Below, piece by piece: positions 38,432 through 38,490 of a stretch of 38,490 nucleotides of DNA (the stretch's first letter is position 1; each line of letters opens with the position of its first letter). The DNA lies in the NCBI GenBank assembly GCA_036566745.1, contig DATCVR010000017.1:1-38490 (forward strand). The letters are read 5' to 3'. The notes beneath the pieces were generated by a model. That model had not been told where the DNA came from. It saw only the letters and a list, made by a program, of their open reading frames with translations, and did no database searches. This stretch comes from DATCVR01 sp036566745. Lineage in GTDB: Bacteria; Actinomycetota; Actinomycetes; Jiangellales; Jiangellaceae. The translations under genes and the position numbers were made by a program.

Positions 38432-38490
38432 GTGGTGGCTGACGACGACGCCGTGTTCCGCGCGCTGGCCGATCCGACGCGCCGGGCGTT
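38432..38490 (+). CDS. ArsR-family transcriptional regulator (partial, N-terminus only)
   Basis: Only the first 19 codons and part of the next lie in the window. They read VVADDDAVFRALADPTRRA, where FRALADPTRR is the classic first-helix motif of ArsR/SmtB-type regulators. GTG 38432 is selected because it lies six bases after TATAAC. GTG 38435 is an alternative. The rest of the gene is beyond the right edge. What it senses (metal, or a non-metal stress) cannot be seen. It is divergent from the helical-protein cluster and might control it. Confidence 0.75.
   Translation, partial: MVADDDAVFRALADPTRRA

Overview
The window is high-GC DNA with gene content diagnostic of an actinomycete. It holds a complete Pup-proteasome locus (mpa, dop, pup, prcB, prcA, pafA), pafB/pafC, tatA/tatC, a HelY-type helicase and many leaderless-looking genes. 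The gene order resembles the mycobacterial proteasome-pafBC-tat-helY region. The style of the intergenic regions and the accessory genes suggest a soil or marine Propionibacteriales member (Nocardioidaceae-like). That lineage is an inference and cannot be proved from this window.

Layout. (a) 1-1.3 kb: the end of an oligopeptide ABC transporter operon (OppD tail, OppF). (b) 1.3-6.9 kb, minus strand: a DesK/NarL-type two-component system followed by a MacB/FtsX-type ABC exporter, with a long perfect inverted repeat between the two pairs. (c) 7-9.1 kb: a divergent pair of a RecB-family nuclease and a site-2 protease. (d) 9.2-17.9 kb, plus strand: trmI, mpa, a Gfo/Idh-family oxidoreductase, dop, pup, prcB, prcA and pafA. 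(e) 18-19.3 kb: two FKBP-type peptidyl-prolyl isomerases, one a lipoprotein. (f) 19.4-25.1 kb: an accessory block with a TetR/quinone-oxidoreductase pair, a DrrAB-type drug exporter, an APH-fold kinase and a second TetR regulator with a zinc-finger-like tail. (g) 25.1-33.3 kb: a DUF3866 protein, then pafB, pafC, a small membrane protein, tatA, tatC, a diacylglycerol-kinase-family protein and helY. (h) 33.4-36 kb: an NAD-epimerase-like protein, a DinB/DUF664 protein and a 5'-3' exonuclease. (i) 36-38.3 kb: three unrecognised helical proteins that share a sequence motif. (j) The start of an ArsR regulator at the right edge.

How the genes may work together. Pup is ligated to proteins by PafA and removed by Dop. 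Mpa unfolds pupylated substrates into the PrcAB 20S core. PafB and PafC are WYL-domain regulators known in mycobacteria to activate LexA-independent DNA-damage promoters. Elements at a fixed distance resembling the RecA-NDp/PafBC motif (TGTC-type element, then TAnnnT) lie directly before mpa, pup, the RecB-like nuclease and helY. This suggests that the proteasome and two repair-type enzymes in this window belong to one damage regulon. Nine genes have a TAnnnT box 6-7 nt before the start codon and no Shine-Dalgarno sequence, which points to widespread leaderless transcription.

The most likely undescribed element is the three-gene helical-protein cluster at 35,994-38,323. All three proteins carry the motif A-x3-L-x2-A-[RQ]-x2-hydrophobic-x3-L. 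The two smaller ones carry it at identical residue numbers and also share an HDDL-x2-IL tail.
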